The notes: a model not told the origin generated them from the letters alone. 55,455 nucleotides of DNA from Neobacillus niacini NBRC 15566 (GCF_001591505.1 NZ_BCVA01000041.1:1-55455); one strand, 5' to 3'. Positions 1 through 9,720 are shown, counted from the first letter of the stretch. A program made the numbers and translations.

Positions 1-144
1 AAAATTAATGTCGGTTTTTTTATTTTATAGTGAATGAAGAGCATTCAGAAAATGTATGGGGTCAATGCAGGAGGTCTGGAGTGACCGAAAGAGCATTTAA
101 ACTCAGGTTCATCTTTTTTTAAAAAGCCAAATTCAAAAATACTG

Positions 145-153
145 TGCTAAAAT
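145..153 (+). promoter_or_regulatory. possible extended -10 promoter of the LysE-type gene
   Basis: TGC-TAAAAT (TG at 145-146, TAAAAT at 148-153) resembles an extended -10 element about 30 nt before the start at 183. No convincing -35 is seen. The rest of 1-182 shows no gene that I can support. Inferred from motif only. Confidence 0.35.
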
Positions 154-182
154 ATTGGAAAAACGTTTAAGGAGAGAGGCAT

Positions 183-797
183 ATGTGGGCTTTTATTTTG
201 GTCGTGCTGGTGCTATTTCTAATCCCAGGTCCAGCGGTATTATTGACCTTGACTCAAACCGTAAAAGGTGGATTAAAAGCTGGAATCATTACCGGTTTTG
301 GAATTGCTGTGGGGGATTTAATTCATACCTTTTCAGCCGTTCTTGGACTATCAGCTATCCTTATGACATCGGCCTTAGCTTTTGAAGTAGTTAAATATCT
401 AGGAGCAGCATATTTAATCTTTTTAGGAATAAAGGCATTGTTCGAAAAAACAAAAAGACAGGAACAGCCGAAAGTAAAAATAGAGAAATCTGCTGTATCC
501 TTTCGACAGGCATTGCTTATTGAATTGCTAAACCCTAAAACGGCATTATTTTTTCTTGCGTTTCTTCCGCAATTCGTAATAGCAGATGGTCCCCCCGTAG
601 TCTATCAACTATTAAGTTTAGGGCTAGTCTTTGTGTTTATGAGTATTTTGTATACCTCTTCCTTAGCCTTTCTAGCAAGTTCATTAGGTAATAAGCTATT
701 CGCGAAAGATAACAAGATATCGTGCTGGCAGGGAAAACTAGTAGGAACTATTTATATTGGATTAGGTTTACAATTGGTTTTTCAAAGTCAAAAATAA
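183..797 (+). CDS. LysE/RhtB family amino-acid exporter
   Basis: A 204-aa integral membrane protein of the LysE/RhtB translocator family, which exports amino acids or their analogues. It starts with a hydrophobic helix containing the family hallmark PGPAVLLTLTQ at about residues 15-25. This is followed by the conserved GxxxGxGIAVGDLIHT stretch near 38-53 and the segment LIELLNPKTALFFLAFLPQF near 109-128 (NPKxxLFF is the second family signature). About six membrane segments are visible and the length is normal (about 200-210 aa). The ATG at 183 has an AAGGAGAGAGG ribosome binding site. It appears to be transcribed alone. The substrate cannot be read from the sequence; homoserine/threonine or other amino acids are typical. 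Confidence 0.9.
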   Translation: MWAFILVVLVLFLIPGPAVLLTLTQTVKGGLKAGIITGFGIAVGDLIHTFSAVLGLSAILMTSALAFEVVKYLGAAYLIFLGIKALFEKTKRQEQPKVKIEKSAVSFRQALLIELLNPKTALFFLAFLPQFVIADGPPVVYQLLSLGLVFVFMSILYTSSLAFLASSLGNKLFAKDNKISCWQGKLVGTIYIGLGLQLVFQSQK

Positions 798-805
798 CAG
801 GATGC

Positions 806-826
806 GGCACATAAAAAAAGTGTGCC
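806..826 (+). terminator. weak hairpin after the LysE-type gene
   Basis: GGCACA (806-811) can pair with TGTGCC (821-826) around an A-rich loop. Only a weak T-rich tail follows, so termination is plausible but not strong. Confidence 0.35.
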
Positions 827-835
827 ACAATTTTA

Positions 836-865
836 TTGACATGATAACAGGATTTATGATATTTA
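836..865 (+). promoter_or_regulatory. candidate sigma-A promoter of htpG
   Basis: A consensus -35 TTGACA is at 836-841. The -10 is less clear: TATTTA at 860-865 gives an 18-bp spacer, and TATGAT at 855-860 is too close. The CIRCE at 879-905 lies where the transcription start would be expected, which fits repression by HrcA. Confidence 0.55.
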
Positions 866-878
866 AATAATGTCGATG

Positions 879-905
879 TTAGCACTCTGAACTTGAGAGT
901 GCTAA
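879..905 (+). promoter_or_regulatory. CIRCE operator (HrcA site)
   Basis: Perfect match to the CIRCE consensus: TTAGCACTC (879-887), 9-nt spacer, GAGTGCTAA (897-905). CIRCE is the operator of the heat-shock repressor HrcA, classically in front of hrcA-grpE-dnaK and groESL. Here it lies 45 bp before htpG, so HrcA control of htpG is inferred. Confidence 0.93.
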
Positions 906-950
906 TGGTTCGAATAAAGATCTAACCAAATTAAGTAAGGAGAGGTTTCG

Positions 951-2831
951 ATGGCAAAAAAGCAGTTTAAAGCTGAATCAAAAAGGCTGTTAGAAATGAT
1001 GATTAACTCTATCTATACCCATCGTGAGGTATTTTTAAGAGAGTTAATTTCCAATGCAAGTGATGCGATTGATAAAATCTACTACAAAGCTTTAACAGAT
1101 GACGCGTTAAGCTTCGATAAGGAAAGCTACTTTATTCAAGTAATTCCAGACAAGGAAACTAGAACCTTAAAAATTATTGATACAGGTATTGGTATGACAA
1201 AGGAAGAGCTTGAGAATAACCTTGGTACCATTGCAAAAAGTGGATCTTTAGCTTTTAAAAAGGAAACAGAACTAAAGGATGGCTATGACATTATCGGCCA
1301 ATTCGGTGTCGGTTTCTATGCGGCATTTATGGTGGCAGACGTCGTTACGGTAACAAGTAAGGCATTAGGAAGCGAAGAAGCCTACAAGTGGGAATCAGAT
1401 GGAGCAGAGGGTTATACGATTGAACCTGCAGAAAAAAATTCGATTGGAACAGAGATTGTCTTAAAAATCAAAGAAAATAATGAAGATGAGAATTACGATG
1501 AGTTTTTAGAAGAGTACCGTTTAAAGTCGATTATTAAAAAATACTCAGACTTTATCCGCTATCCAATTAAAATGGATGTTACTGGAAGAAGACCTAAAGA
1601 AGGCAGCGAAAATGAGTTCGAGGACTATGTAGAAGAACAAATTATTAATAGCATGGTGCCAATTTGGAGAAAAAATAAAAGTGAATTAACGGATGAGGAT
1701 TACGAGAATTTCTATGCTGAAAAAAGATATGGTTTCGATAAACCGCTTAAACATATCCATATCAGTGTAGATGGGACCATCCGCTATAATGCAATTTTAT
1801 ATATCCCTGAGAAAACTCCATTTGACTTTTATTCAAAAGAATTTGAAAAAGGCCTGGAGCTTTATTCTAACGGCGTATTAATTATGGACAAGTGTGCAGA
1901 CTTGCTGCCTGACCATTTTAGCTTTGTCAAAGGGATGGTAGATTCTGAAGACCTATCTCTTAATATCTCAAGAGAGATGTTGCAGCATGATCGTCAATTG
2001 AAACTTATCTCTAAAAACATTAACAAAAAAATTAAGAGTGAATTGCAAAGCTTGTTAAGAAATGAAAGAGAAAAGTACGAAGATTTTTATAAATCATTTG
2101 GCCGTCAGTTGAAATATGGGGTTTATAATGAATTTGGTGCCAATAAAGAAGTATTGCAGGACCTTATCATGTTCCACTCTTCAAAAGAGAAGAAGTTAGT
2201 AACATTGGATGAATATGTGTCAAGAATGCGTGAAGATCAAAAATATATTTATTACGCTTCTGGTGATTCCATTGAAAGAATCGATAAACTGCCACAGGCA
2301 GAGTTTGTCTCTGAAAAAGGCTATGAGATTCTCTACTTCACTGAGGACATTGATGAATTTGCAATTAAAATGTTAATGACTTACAAGGAGAAAGAATTTA
2401 AATCCATCTCCTCGGGTGACTTAGGAATTGAAGGAGATGAAAGCAAGAGCGATTCTGAATCAGAAGAGAAGGAATACAAAGAAATCTTTGACTATATGAA
2501 AGGTATCTTAGCTGATAAGGTAAAGGATGTCAGAGTTTCAAAACGCTTAAAGTCTCACCCTGTCTGCCTGGCAACTGAAGGAGACATCTCAATCGAAATG
2601 GAAAAAATCCTTGCAGCTATGCCAGATAATCAAAATATTAAAGCAGATAAGGTCTTAGAGATTAATAAGAATCATGAAGTATTCGAATCCTTAAAGGAAG
2701 CTTTTGAAAATGATAAAGATAAGTTAGATCTATATACAAAGTTACTTTACAATCAAGCACTGCTTATTGAGGGATTACCAATCCAGGATCCAGTTGAATT
2801 TACAAATGACATCTGCAAGATAATGGTATAA
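951..2831 (+). CDS. htpG: molecular chaperone HtpG (Hsp90)
   Basis: Cytosolic Hsp90-family ATP-dependent chaperone, 626 aa, the normal bacterial length. The N-terminal GHKL ATPase domain is intact: ELISNASDAIDK (about 32-43, ATP/Mg ligand Asn), DTGIGM (about 77-82) and GQFGVGFYAAFMVAD (about 116-130). The middle domain contains the conserved SLNISREMLQ segment near 337-346. The C-terminal dimerisation domain ends LLIEGLPIQDPVEFTNDICKIM. An acidic, serine-rich patch (GDESKSDSESEEKEYKE) at about 498-514 links the middle and C-terminal domains. The start ATG follows AAGGAGAGG. It is a single-gene unit between a CIRCE-bearing promoter and a strong terminator. The HrcA operator differs from the control described for Bacillus subtilis htpG. 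Confidence 0.97.
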   Translation: MAKKQFKAESKRLLEMMINSIYTHREVFLRELISNASDAIDKIYYKALTDDALSFDKESYFIQVIPDKETRTLKIIDTGIGMTKEELENNLGTIAKSGSLAFKKETELKDGYDIIGQFGVGFYAAFMVADVVTVTSKALGSEEAYKWESDGAEGYTIEPAEKNSIGTEIVLKIKENNEDENYDEFLEEYRLKSIIKKYSDFIRYPIKMDVTGRRPKEGSENEFEDYVEEQIINSMVPIWRKNKSELTDEDYENFYAEKRYGFDKPLKHIHISVDGTIRYNAILYIPEKTPFDFYSKEFEKGLELYSNGVLIMDKCADLLPDHFSFVKGMVDSEDLSLNISREMLQHDRQLKLISKNINKKIKSELQSLLRNEREKYEDFYKSFGRQLKYGVYNEFGANKEVLQDLIMFHSSKEKKLVTLDEYVSRMREDQKYIYYASGDSIERIDKLPQAEFVSEKGYEILYFTEDIDEFAIKMLMTYKEKEFKSISSGDLGIEGDESKSDSESEEKEYKEIFDYMKGILADKVKDVRVSKRLKSHPVCLATEGDISIEMEKILAAMPDNQNIKADKVLEINKNHEVFESLKEAFENDKDKLDLYTKLLYNQALLIEGLPIQDPVEFTNDICKIMV

Positions 2832-2883
2832 TCATCCTGGATACATTTTGCTATATATAATAAAACGAATATCCAGAATACGT

Positions 2884-2918
2884 AAAAGCCGCTCTCACAC
2901 TAAAGTGAAGCGGCTTTT
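2884..2918 (+). terminator. rho-independent terminator of htpG
   Basis: AAAAGCCGCT (2884-2893) pairs with AGCGGCTTTT (2909-2918), giving a GC-rich stem ending in T residues about 50 nt after the htpG stop. The following stretch to 3205 holds no convincing gene; it contains the cre at 3008 and probably the promoter of the GH59 gene. Confidence 0.85.
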
Positions 2919-3007
2919 ACTATTAGTGCAAACAAGTGAAAAAGGTAAAAATATCATTATAGGTAGTCGATATAGTTGTATAAAAAACATAGTAGATTAT
3001 GAAATAA

Positions 3008-3021
3008 TGAAAACGCTAACA
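3008..3021 (+). promoter_or_regulatory. cre (CcpA operator) before the GH59 gene
   Basis: TGAAAACGCTAACA matches the degenerate Bacillus cre consensus TGWAANCGNTNWCA at all positions. It lies 184 bp before the GH59 start, just downstream of a possible promoter (TTGTAT at 2976, TATGAA at 2998). This position would give catabolite repression by CcpA, as expected for a polysaccharide- or glycan-degrading enzyme. Regulation is inferred. Confidence 0.7.
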
Positions 3022-3205
3022 AGTTGTTATCGAAAAACTCAGATAATTAATGAGACAAAAGGGGGAAAGTAATCAACAGAATTGTATTGCCTTTTACCAG
3101 CTCCTAAGAAAAACCTCAGAAAACATACCTACTAGGAAATCCACCAGATTAGCCGCTAAAATCTAGCAAAATCTTATATACAGTGAAGGGGAAGGATGAA
3201 AGTAT

Positions 3206-6200
3206 ATGGGAAGACAAACAAAAAAAATAAAAAAGATGATAGGGAATTTATGTGTTGCTTCTATGGTAGTTGGGTCTTTTGGTTTTATCGGGTCACATGA
3301 AACAAAAGCCGAAGTCATCACCAAAACTATTACAATTGATGGAAACAATGTTGATCAGTATAACCGATTTAAAGGGTTTGGAACTGTAACAGCTAATAAT
3401 ACATCTCGACTAATGCTAGATTACAAAGAAGAGCACCCTGAGGAATATTGGAAAATTATGAACAAGCTATTTAACAAGGATACGGGAGCAGGGCTAGCGC
3501 ACGTCAAGATAGAATTAGGCGGTGATGTTAATTCATCCTCCGGAACAGAGCCAGCCACCATGCGTTATGCTGATGAACCGGCTAATGTTCTAAGAGGTGC
3601 TGGATTCCAGTTTGCGGCTGACGCTAAATCCATTAATCCGGATATCACGACTGAAATTTTGCGCTGGGGTGAACCGCGTTTTACATGGAACGGCGCTTCA
3701 GGTAATGAATATGAAAATCGATATCAATGGTACAAGCAGACAATAGATGCTGTTTATAATGAATATGGCTTTAAATTGGACTATATTGGTATCTCTCAAA
3801 ATGAAAGAGCACAAAACAATAACCGGATTGAAACAGAATGGTTGAAATACTTCACCACAAAAATTAAACAGGAAGCAAATTATGAATCAGACTACAAACA
3901 TATTAAACTTGTTGCAGCAGACGGCTATCGTGATACAAAATCAATCAGCCGCGTACTGCTCGACCATCCAGACTTGATGGATGAAATAGATGTCATCAGC
4001 TCCCATTATGGTCTGACTGGTTCAACGGAATTAAATCAATTACAAGCAAAACTAATAGCCGATGGCAAGAAGCCAAAAGAAAGCTGGGTGTCTGAAGGAA
4101 TCGCCCCAATGATTAATGCCCGTTATCGTGAAAATATGGAGCCGAATTATAAAGGACTCGGAGGAAAAGCAGGGATTATCGATGTCACTTCGCGAATAAT
4201 TTCTGTGTATTCTTGGACAGGAGCAGGAAACACTCCTCTTAACGCGGTTTCATTTGATTTTCAGCCATCTGTTGCTGCATTTTATGAAGGTTCCGCTTAT
4301 AATCCAAAACACCTGATCAGCGCGATGGATCCATGGTCTGGTTTTTTTGAAGTAGATGGAGGTCTTCAGGGAGTTCGTCATGTGATGAACTTTGTTGGTT
4401 ATGATGATCACAGCACACCTGAAAATGAACGCTGGATGTATATAAAAGATGCAACATTTAGTGATGGAGCTTTCTTTGACGGCGGTGTGGATGTTGATAC
4501 TAGTACCCATAATTACTTAACCTTAAAAGATCCAGAAACCAATGATTATTCAACTGTATTTGCTAATAACACAAAGGAGACACGTAAATATAAGATTAAA
4601 GCTCAAAACCTAAATGGCAAAGAGAATGCTCCTATTTTTGTCTGGGAAACACGAGGAGCAGATGAAGGGCAAGAAGTTGACGCCAACTGGTTTAAAAATA
4701 TCAATAAAATTACCCCAGTGAATGGTGAATATGAAGTGGAGGTAAAGCCATATTCAATCGTGACGATTTCAACATTAGATAAGGCATCCGAGGTCGAAGG
4801 CTTTGAATATGAATCAGAACCAGTTGATTTATCGAAAGATACGATTATGCCGCTGCCGTATAAGGATGATTTTGAATACGCTAAGTACGCTGTTGACGAA
4901 AAGGGCAGAGATTATGTAGAGCGCCGCGGAGGAACGCCGCGATATACGACGGACCAGACGGGTGCTTTTGAAGTAGTAAAAGAGGCAACAAAACCAGCAG
5001 CTAATGGAAGTGCGGAACGAGCGGACCTGGAAATTCCCGATGAAAAAGCTCATGGAAATATGCTGCAGCAGAAAATCAGTCATGATATTATTGGTGCTGA
5101 TTGGGCAGTTTGGGGCGGAAGAGATGGCTCTGCCGCTAGCGGTAATCCTAACACTACGATTGGTGACCACCGTTGGGTAAACTATAAAGCTTCTTATGAC
5201 TTTTTACTAGATACGCATACACCTGAAGCAGAGGGCAGAAGTAACTATGCCTTAATCGGTGTTAGACAAGTGAAAGCCGGCGGGGCAGATTCATATGCAC
5301 CATACAATGCACGTGTATATTCGGATGGAAGATATGAAATTATTAAACTCGGTAAGGTAGAAAAAAGTGGTACAATTGAAGGCTTCGACAATAAAGTTTG
5401 GCATAATCTAGCATTTGAAGCGAAAGAAAATGTATTTACGCTATATTTAGATGGAGCAGAAATAGATTCCTATACAGACAAAGATTCAACTGTTATGGCA
5501 GGAAGAGTGGCATTAGGTTCTGGATACTATGAAACTCTTATCGATAACTTAGTGATTGAGCCAATTAAAGGATACACCTATACCTCAGAAAAAGTCGACA
5601 GTGCCCAAGGTAAGAAATATGCAACGGAAGAAGAAGCGTTGAACAATAAGGACTTAATTAATCTTATTGGTTATCTTGGAAAGTGGGATTATACGCAGGC
5701 AGGATATGCACATTTTAACCGTACACAAATGACGGCTAAAACAGATGTACCTGTTTGGAATGGAGTAACTGTAGGTCATAAGGACACGACAACAGTACCA
5801 GGAACCCTGAATAAAGTATTCTATTCTCAAGGCTGGTCATCTAACAGTAATAATGCTTGGGCATCTGCAGGCAGTTCTCTTGAAATTAAATTTAAGGGCA
5901 CTGAAGTTAGACTGTATGGAGAAACGAATCCGTCTAATGGAAAAGGCGATGTATATTTAGATGGAGTATTAGTTGGTGAAGCCAACTATACAAATAACAG
6001 CAGTATCACCCAGATGGTTTGGTCTGCAGCGGATTTAGAAGATAAAGAACATACGCTTAAAGTGGTAGCAAAAGAGAAGTATATCAGCTTTACCAAAGTT
6101 GAAGTTGAAACCACTGATCCTGTATTAGCTGTTAAAAAGTCAGGACCAGCGGATATTGTGAAAATTTCAGATGAACCCCTAATAGAGAATAAAGAGAACA

Positions 6201-7003
6201 CAGTTTATGCATTTAGAAAAAATACTGCCTGGGGCTCTAACAGCACGAATGCATGGGCCAATTTTAATGATGATCCGTATATTCTAGTTAACTTCACGGG
6301 CAGTGGTATTGATTATTTGTCAGGAACTGGTGATAAAACACTTTATAATTTCGAGCTTGACGGTGTAGATATGGGTAACTTTGCCGTAAATACTAGCACG
6401 GGCATAAGGTATTCTGTTAGAGGATTGGAAGAAAAACCACATACATTGAAGGTTTCTCTGAAGGATAATGAGGTAAAAGAAACCTTTATGGATTACCGTG
6501 GAGTCAATATCTATAGTACACCGAAAGTAGAGGGTCCTAACAGCAGCATGATCTTCAATTTTGAGGGTTCAGGTTTCAATTTATTTGGTGCGACTCCTGA
6601 TGCTTTAATCGATGTGTATATTGATGACCAATTAATCGAAGAAAATTATAGAATTTATGCTAAAGGTGACAGACAAACCTCTTATACGATTCGCGGACTA
6701 AAAGATACAAAACACACTGCTAAAGTGGTGATTAAGGGCGGTACTTTTACATTAGACGGTATTGATATTGTTACAGGCAGAAATAAAGTCGAAGTAAACA
6801 AGACAAAATTACAGGAATTGTACGATGCAAATAAAGACAAAGATCACAAAGGCTACACGAAGGAAAGCTGGATAACATTCCATAAAGCGATTCAAACAGC
6901 AAAAGAGGTATTAAAAAATCCTCAAAGCACTTTGGATAAAGTGGTTGCTGCAAGAACATCATTAGAGGCAGCAGTTGAAGGTTTATCAGAAATAAACGAG
7001 TAA
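3206..7003 (+). CDS. secreted GH59 family glycosidase (galactocerebrosidase-like), multi-modular
   Basis: A 1265-aa exported protein with a basic N-terminus, hydrophobic core and probable signal cleavage after ETKA (about residue 35). Residues about 40-800 look like glycoside hydrolase family 59 (galactosylceramidase family): FKGFGTVTANNTSRLM, HVKIELGGDVNSSSGTEP (about 99-115) and AMDPWSGFFEVDGG are typical. Predicted catalytic residues are present: acid/base Glu200 in GISQNER and nucleophile Glu297 in SWVSEG. A GALC-type lectin-like domain (VYSDGRYEIIKLG, LYLDGAEIDSY) follows. After it come about three beta-sandwich modules sharing AWGSNSTNAW-like and DGV-x-LG motifs (about 850-1190). A C-terminal FIVAR-type three-helix domain (about 1195-1265) closes the protein. 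No LPXTG anchor. Probably removes beta-galactosyl residues from glycolipids or arabinogalactan-like glycans; the substrate is unproven. Confidence 0.87.
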   Translation: MGRQTKKIKKMIGNLCVASMVVGSFGFIGSHETKAEVITKTITIDGNNVDQYNRFKGFGTVTANNTSRLMLDYKEEHPEEYWKIMNKLFNKDTGAGLAHVKIELGGDVNSSSGTEPATMRYADEPANVLRGAGFQFAADAKSINPDITTEILRWGEPRFTWNGASGNEYENRYQWYKQTIDAVYNEYGFKLDYIGISQNERAQNNNRIETEWLKYFTTKIKQEANYESDYKHIKLVAADGYRDTKSISRVLLDHPDLMDEIDVISSHYGLTGSTELNQLQAKLIADGKKPKESWVSEGIAPMINARYRENMEPNYKGLGGKAGIIDVTSRIISVYSWTGAGNTPLNAVSFDFQPSVAAFYEGSAYNPKHLISAMDPWSGFFEVDGGLQGVRHVMNFVGYDDHSTPENERWMYIKDATFSDGAFFDGGVDVDTSTHNYLTLKDPETNDYSTVFANNTKETRKYKIKAQNLNGKENAPIFVWETRGADEGQEVDANWFKNINKITPVNGEYEVEVKPYSIVTISTLDKASEVEGFEYESEPVDLSKDTIMPLPYKDDFEYAKYAVDEKGRDYVERRGGTPRYTTDQTGAFEVVKEATKPAANGSAERADLEIPDEKAHGNMLQQKISHDIIGADWAVWGGRDGSAASGNPNTTIGDHRWVNYKASYDFLLDTHTPEAEGRSNYALIGVRQVKAGGADSYAPYNARVYSDGRYEIIKLGKVEKSGTIEGFDNKVWHNLAFEAKENVFTLYLDGAEIDSYTDKDSTVMAGRVALGSGYYETLIDNLVIEPIKGYTYTSEKVDSAQGKKYATEEEALNNKDLINLIGYLGKWDYTQAGYAHFNRTQMTAKTDVPVWNGVTVGHKDTTTVPGTLNKVFYSQGWSSNSNNAWASAGSSLEIKFKGTEVRLYGETNPSNGKGDVYLDGVLVGEANYTNNSSITQMVWSAADLEDKEHTLKVVAKEKYISFTKVEVETTDPVLAVKKSGPADIVKISDEPLIENKENTVYAFRKNTAWGSNSTNAWANFNDDPYILVNFTGSGIDYLSGTGDKTLYNFELDGVDMGNFAVNTSTGIRYSVRGLEEKPHTLKVSLKDNEVKETFMDYRGVNIYSTPKVEGPNSSMIFNFEGSGFNLFGATPDALIDVYIDDQLIEENYRIYAKGDRQTSYTIRGLKDTKHTAKVVIKGGTFTLDGIDIVTGRNKVEVNKTKLQELYDANKDKDHKGYTKESWITFHKAIQTAKEVLKNPQSTLDKVVAARTSLEAAVEGLSEINE

Positions 7004-7039
7004 TTAAGCACGAATTTGCAAAAGAGTTAAAGCCATTAA

Positions 7040-7069
7040 AAAGGCCATCCATTGTTCTGGATGGCCTTT
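7040..7069. terminator. bidirectional terminator between GH59 gene and adhE
   Basis: AAAGGCCATCC (7040-7050) and GGATGGCCTTT (7059-7069) form a perfect 11-bp stem. It sits between the convergent ends of the GH59 gene and adhE. On the minus strand it is followed by TTTTT, so it serves adhE best. Confidence 0.85.
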
Positions 7070-7090
7070 CATCTTACTTATATTACTCTT

Positions 7091-9694
7091 TTAAACTCCC
7101 CTATATGCTTGACGATAGATTTCAGCTAATTCTGTTACTAATGGCAGTTTAGGATTGGCGGTAGTACATTGGTCTTCAAATGCTTTATCTGCAAGGTAGT
7201 CAACCTTGCTTTCGAAAGCCTGAGCGTCAACACCATTAGCCTCAATGCTCATTGGAATGTCTAGCTCTTTTGCAAGACGAATGATGGCCTGAACTAGGCT
7301 TTCCACGCCTTCTTCTGTAGTGCTGGCAGGCAATCCAAGTGTTCTGGCAATTTCCGCATAACGCTTATCTGCCACAAAGTGAGAATATTTAGGGAAAGCG
7401 GTAAACTTATTAGGTTTAGTAGCATTGTAACGAATTACATGCGGCATTAAGATTGTATTAGCACGTCCGTGAGCAATATGGAACTCTGAGCCAAGTTTAT
7501 GGGCAAGGCTATGGTTGATACCAAGGAAAGCATTGGCAAAAGCCATCCCAGCGATGGTCGAAGCATTATGCACTTTTTCACGAGCTAATTCATCACTGCC
7601 ATTTCGATATGCTCTAGGCAGATATTCAAAGACAAGCTGGATCGCTTTCATCGCAAGTCCATCCGTATAATCGTTTGCCATACAAGATACATACGCTTCG
7701 ATGGCATGGGTCAAAACGTCCATTCCAGTATCAGCGGTAATATGTTTAGGAACCGTCATAACGAACTGTGGATCAATAATCGCTACATCTGGTGTTAATT
7801 CATAATCGGCAAGCGGATATTTAATATTTGCTTCCTTATCGGTAATTACAGAGAAGGAAGTTACCTCCGACCCTGTTCCAGAGGTGGTTGGGATTGCTAC
7901 AAATTGTGCCTTTTCACCAAGCTTAGGATATTTCACAATTCGTTTACGGATATCGAGAAATTTCTGCTTTAAGCCAAAGAATTCAGATTCTGGGTTTTCA
8001 TAGAACAGCCACATTCCTTTTGCCGCATCCATTGCAGACCCGCCGCCAAGGGCAATAATTACATCTGGCTGGAATTTAGCCATCATTTCGGTACCCTTCA
8101 TGACCGTTTCAATGGATGGATCTGGTTCTACTTCAGAGAAAATTTCACAATGTACATAATCGGGACGTTTTCTTAAATAATATAGTACCTTATCGACATA
8201 GCCTAATTTCACCATTCCAGGGTCTGTTACAATGAATGCCTTAGAAATCTGCGGCATTTTAGCTAAATACTGAGTGGCATTTTTCTCGAAATAGATTTTG
8301 GACGGAACTTTAAACCATTGCATATTAACATTCCTTTGGGCTACTTTTTTAATATTAATTAAGTGAATCGCTCCAACGTTCGTGGAAACAGAATTTCCTC
8401 CATAAGATCCACAGCCAAGTGTTAATGAAGGCATATAAGCATTGTAAATATCACCAATCGCACCCTGTGAGGATGGGGCATTGACAATGATTCTTCCAGC
8501 TTTCATCCGGTACCCATACTGCTTGATAATGTTTTGGTCTTGAGAATGGATGACAGCTGAATGTCCTAGACCGCCAAATTCCAACATTTCTTCTGCTCTT
8601 TTTAAGCCTTCTTCATGATTGCTGGCTTTGTAACAAGCAAGAACTGGGCTTAATTTTTCTCTTGATAGCGGGAATCCAGGTCCGACACCGGTTAATTCAG
8701 CTACAAGAATTTTTGTATTTTCAGGAACTGTTACACCTGCTAAAGCCGCAATTTTGCTGGCAGCCATCCCCACAATATTCGGGTTAACCGCACATGATGT
8801 TTCATTAATTACTAATTTTTCAACTTTTGCTTTTTCTTCTTCATTTAAAAAATAACAATTATTTGCAATCATCTCATTTTTGACGGCCGAATAAATCTCT
8901 TGATCTATAATAACGGCCTGTTCAGAAGCACAAATCATTCCGTTGTCAAAAGTCTTTGATAAAATTAAGTCATTTACTGCTTGATGAAGGTTGGCAGATT
9001 TCTCTATATAACATGGAACATTTCCTGGTCCGACACCAAGGGCTGGTTTACCGGAACTATAAGCGGATTTAACCATTCCCGCGCCGCCCGTTGCAAGAAT
9101 CATTGATAGCTTTGAATGATTCATCAGTGCTTGTGTAGCCTCAATAGAAGGTGTTTCAATCCATTGGATGCAATTCTCCGGGGCACCTGCCTTAATTGCT
9201 GCGTCCCTAAGGATTCTTGCTGCCTCACTGCTGCACTTTTGTGCAGATGGATGGAAGGCAAACACGATTGGATTTCTCGTCTTTATGGAAATAAGTGCTT
9301 TAAACATCGTTGTGGATGTTGGATTGGTTACAGGTGTAACACCAGCAATTACTCCAACGGGCTCAGCAATTTCAATGATTCCCTCATGTTCATTTTCGTT
9401 AATAATACCAACCGTTTTATCATATTTGATATTATGGTAGACATATTCGGTTGCAAACATATTTTTAATGATTTTATCTTCATAAACACCTCGTTTGGTT
9501 TCCTCAACAGCAAGTTTTGCAAGCTGCATATGCTGATCAAGACCAGCCAAGGCCATTTGCTTCACAATAGTATCAATCATTTCTTGGTCAAAGCTGCGGA
9601 ATTCATTTAGCGCTTTTAAACCATTTTCCACTAAGGTATCAATCATGTTGGTTACAGTTTGGACTTCTTTACCTGTTTTTTCTGCCACTGCCAT
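7091..9694 (-). CDS. adhE: bifunctional acetaldehyde-CoA / alcohol dehydrogenase
   Basis: An 867-aa fermentative AdhE that reduces acetyl-CoA to acetaldehyde and then ethanol, reoxidising two NADH; it is known to form spirosomes. The N-terminal aldehyde dehydrogenase half (about 1-440) has the catalytic Cys255 in DNGMICASEQ and the glycine-rich VGPGNVP. The C-terminal iron-type alcohol dehydrogenase half (from about 450) has the NAD motif ALGGGSAMDAAKGMW, TTSGTGSEVTSF, and the metal-binding segments INHSLAHKLGSEFHIAHG and ILMPHVIRYN. Length is normal. The ATG has a strong GGAGGAA site. A consensus Rex operator is 27 bp upstream of the start, so induction at high NADH/NAD is inferred. It is flanked on both sides by CcpA-box-bearing glycosidase genes. 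Confidence 0.97.
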   Translation of the reverse strand: MAVAEKTGKEVQTVTNMIDTLVENGLKALNEFRSFDQEMIDTIVKQMALAGLDQHMQLAKLAVEETKRGVYEDKIIKNMFATEYVYHNIKYDKTVGIINENEHEGIIEIAEPVGVIAGVTPVTNPTSTTMFKALISIKTRNPIVFAFHPSAQKCSSEAARILRDAAIKAGAPENCIQWIETPSIEATQALMNHSKLSMILATGGAGMVKSAYSSGKPALGVGPGNVPCYIEKSANLHQAVNDLILSKTFDNGMICASEQAVIIDQEIYSAVKNEMIANNCYFLNEEEKAKVEKLVINETSCAVNPNIVGMAASKIAALAGVTVPENTKILVAELTGVGPGFPLSREKLSPVLACYKASNHEEGLKRAEEMLEFGGLGHSAVIHSQDQNIIKQYGYRMKAGRIIVNAPSSQGAIGDIYNAYMPSLTLGCGSYGGNSVSTNVGAIHLINIKKVAQRNVNMQWFKVPSKIYFEKNATQYLAKMPQISKAFIVTDPGMVKLGYVDKVLYYLRKRPDYVHCEIFSEVEPDPSIETVMKGTEMMAKFQPDVIIALGGGSAMDAAKGMWLFYENPESEFFGLKQKFLDIRKRIVKYPKLGEKAQFVAIPTTSGTGSEVTSFSVITDKEANIKYPLADYELTPDVAIIDPQFVMTVPKHITADTGMDVLTHAIEAYVSCMANDYTDGLAMKAIQLVFEYLPRAYRNGSDELAREKVHNASTIAGMAFANAFLGINHSLAHKLGSEFHIAHGRANTILMPHVIRYNATKPNKFTAFPKYSHFVADKRYAEIARTLGLPASTTEEGVESLVQAIIRLAKELDIPMSIEANGVDAQAFESKVDYLADKAFEDQCTTANPKLPLVTELAEIYRQAYRGV

Positions 9695-9720
9695 GCTAAT
9701 TCCTCCAAATTCTCATTTGT

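Noticed and set aside
1..182. Search for a gene at the left edge
   Set aside because: No coding frame with a start signal or terminator was found before the LysE-type gene; only promoter-like sequence.
2848..3072. 74-codon frame after htpG
   Set aside because: It runs through the htpG terminator, has no ribosome binding site and no protein-like composition; the cre and promoter elements overlap it.
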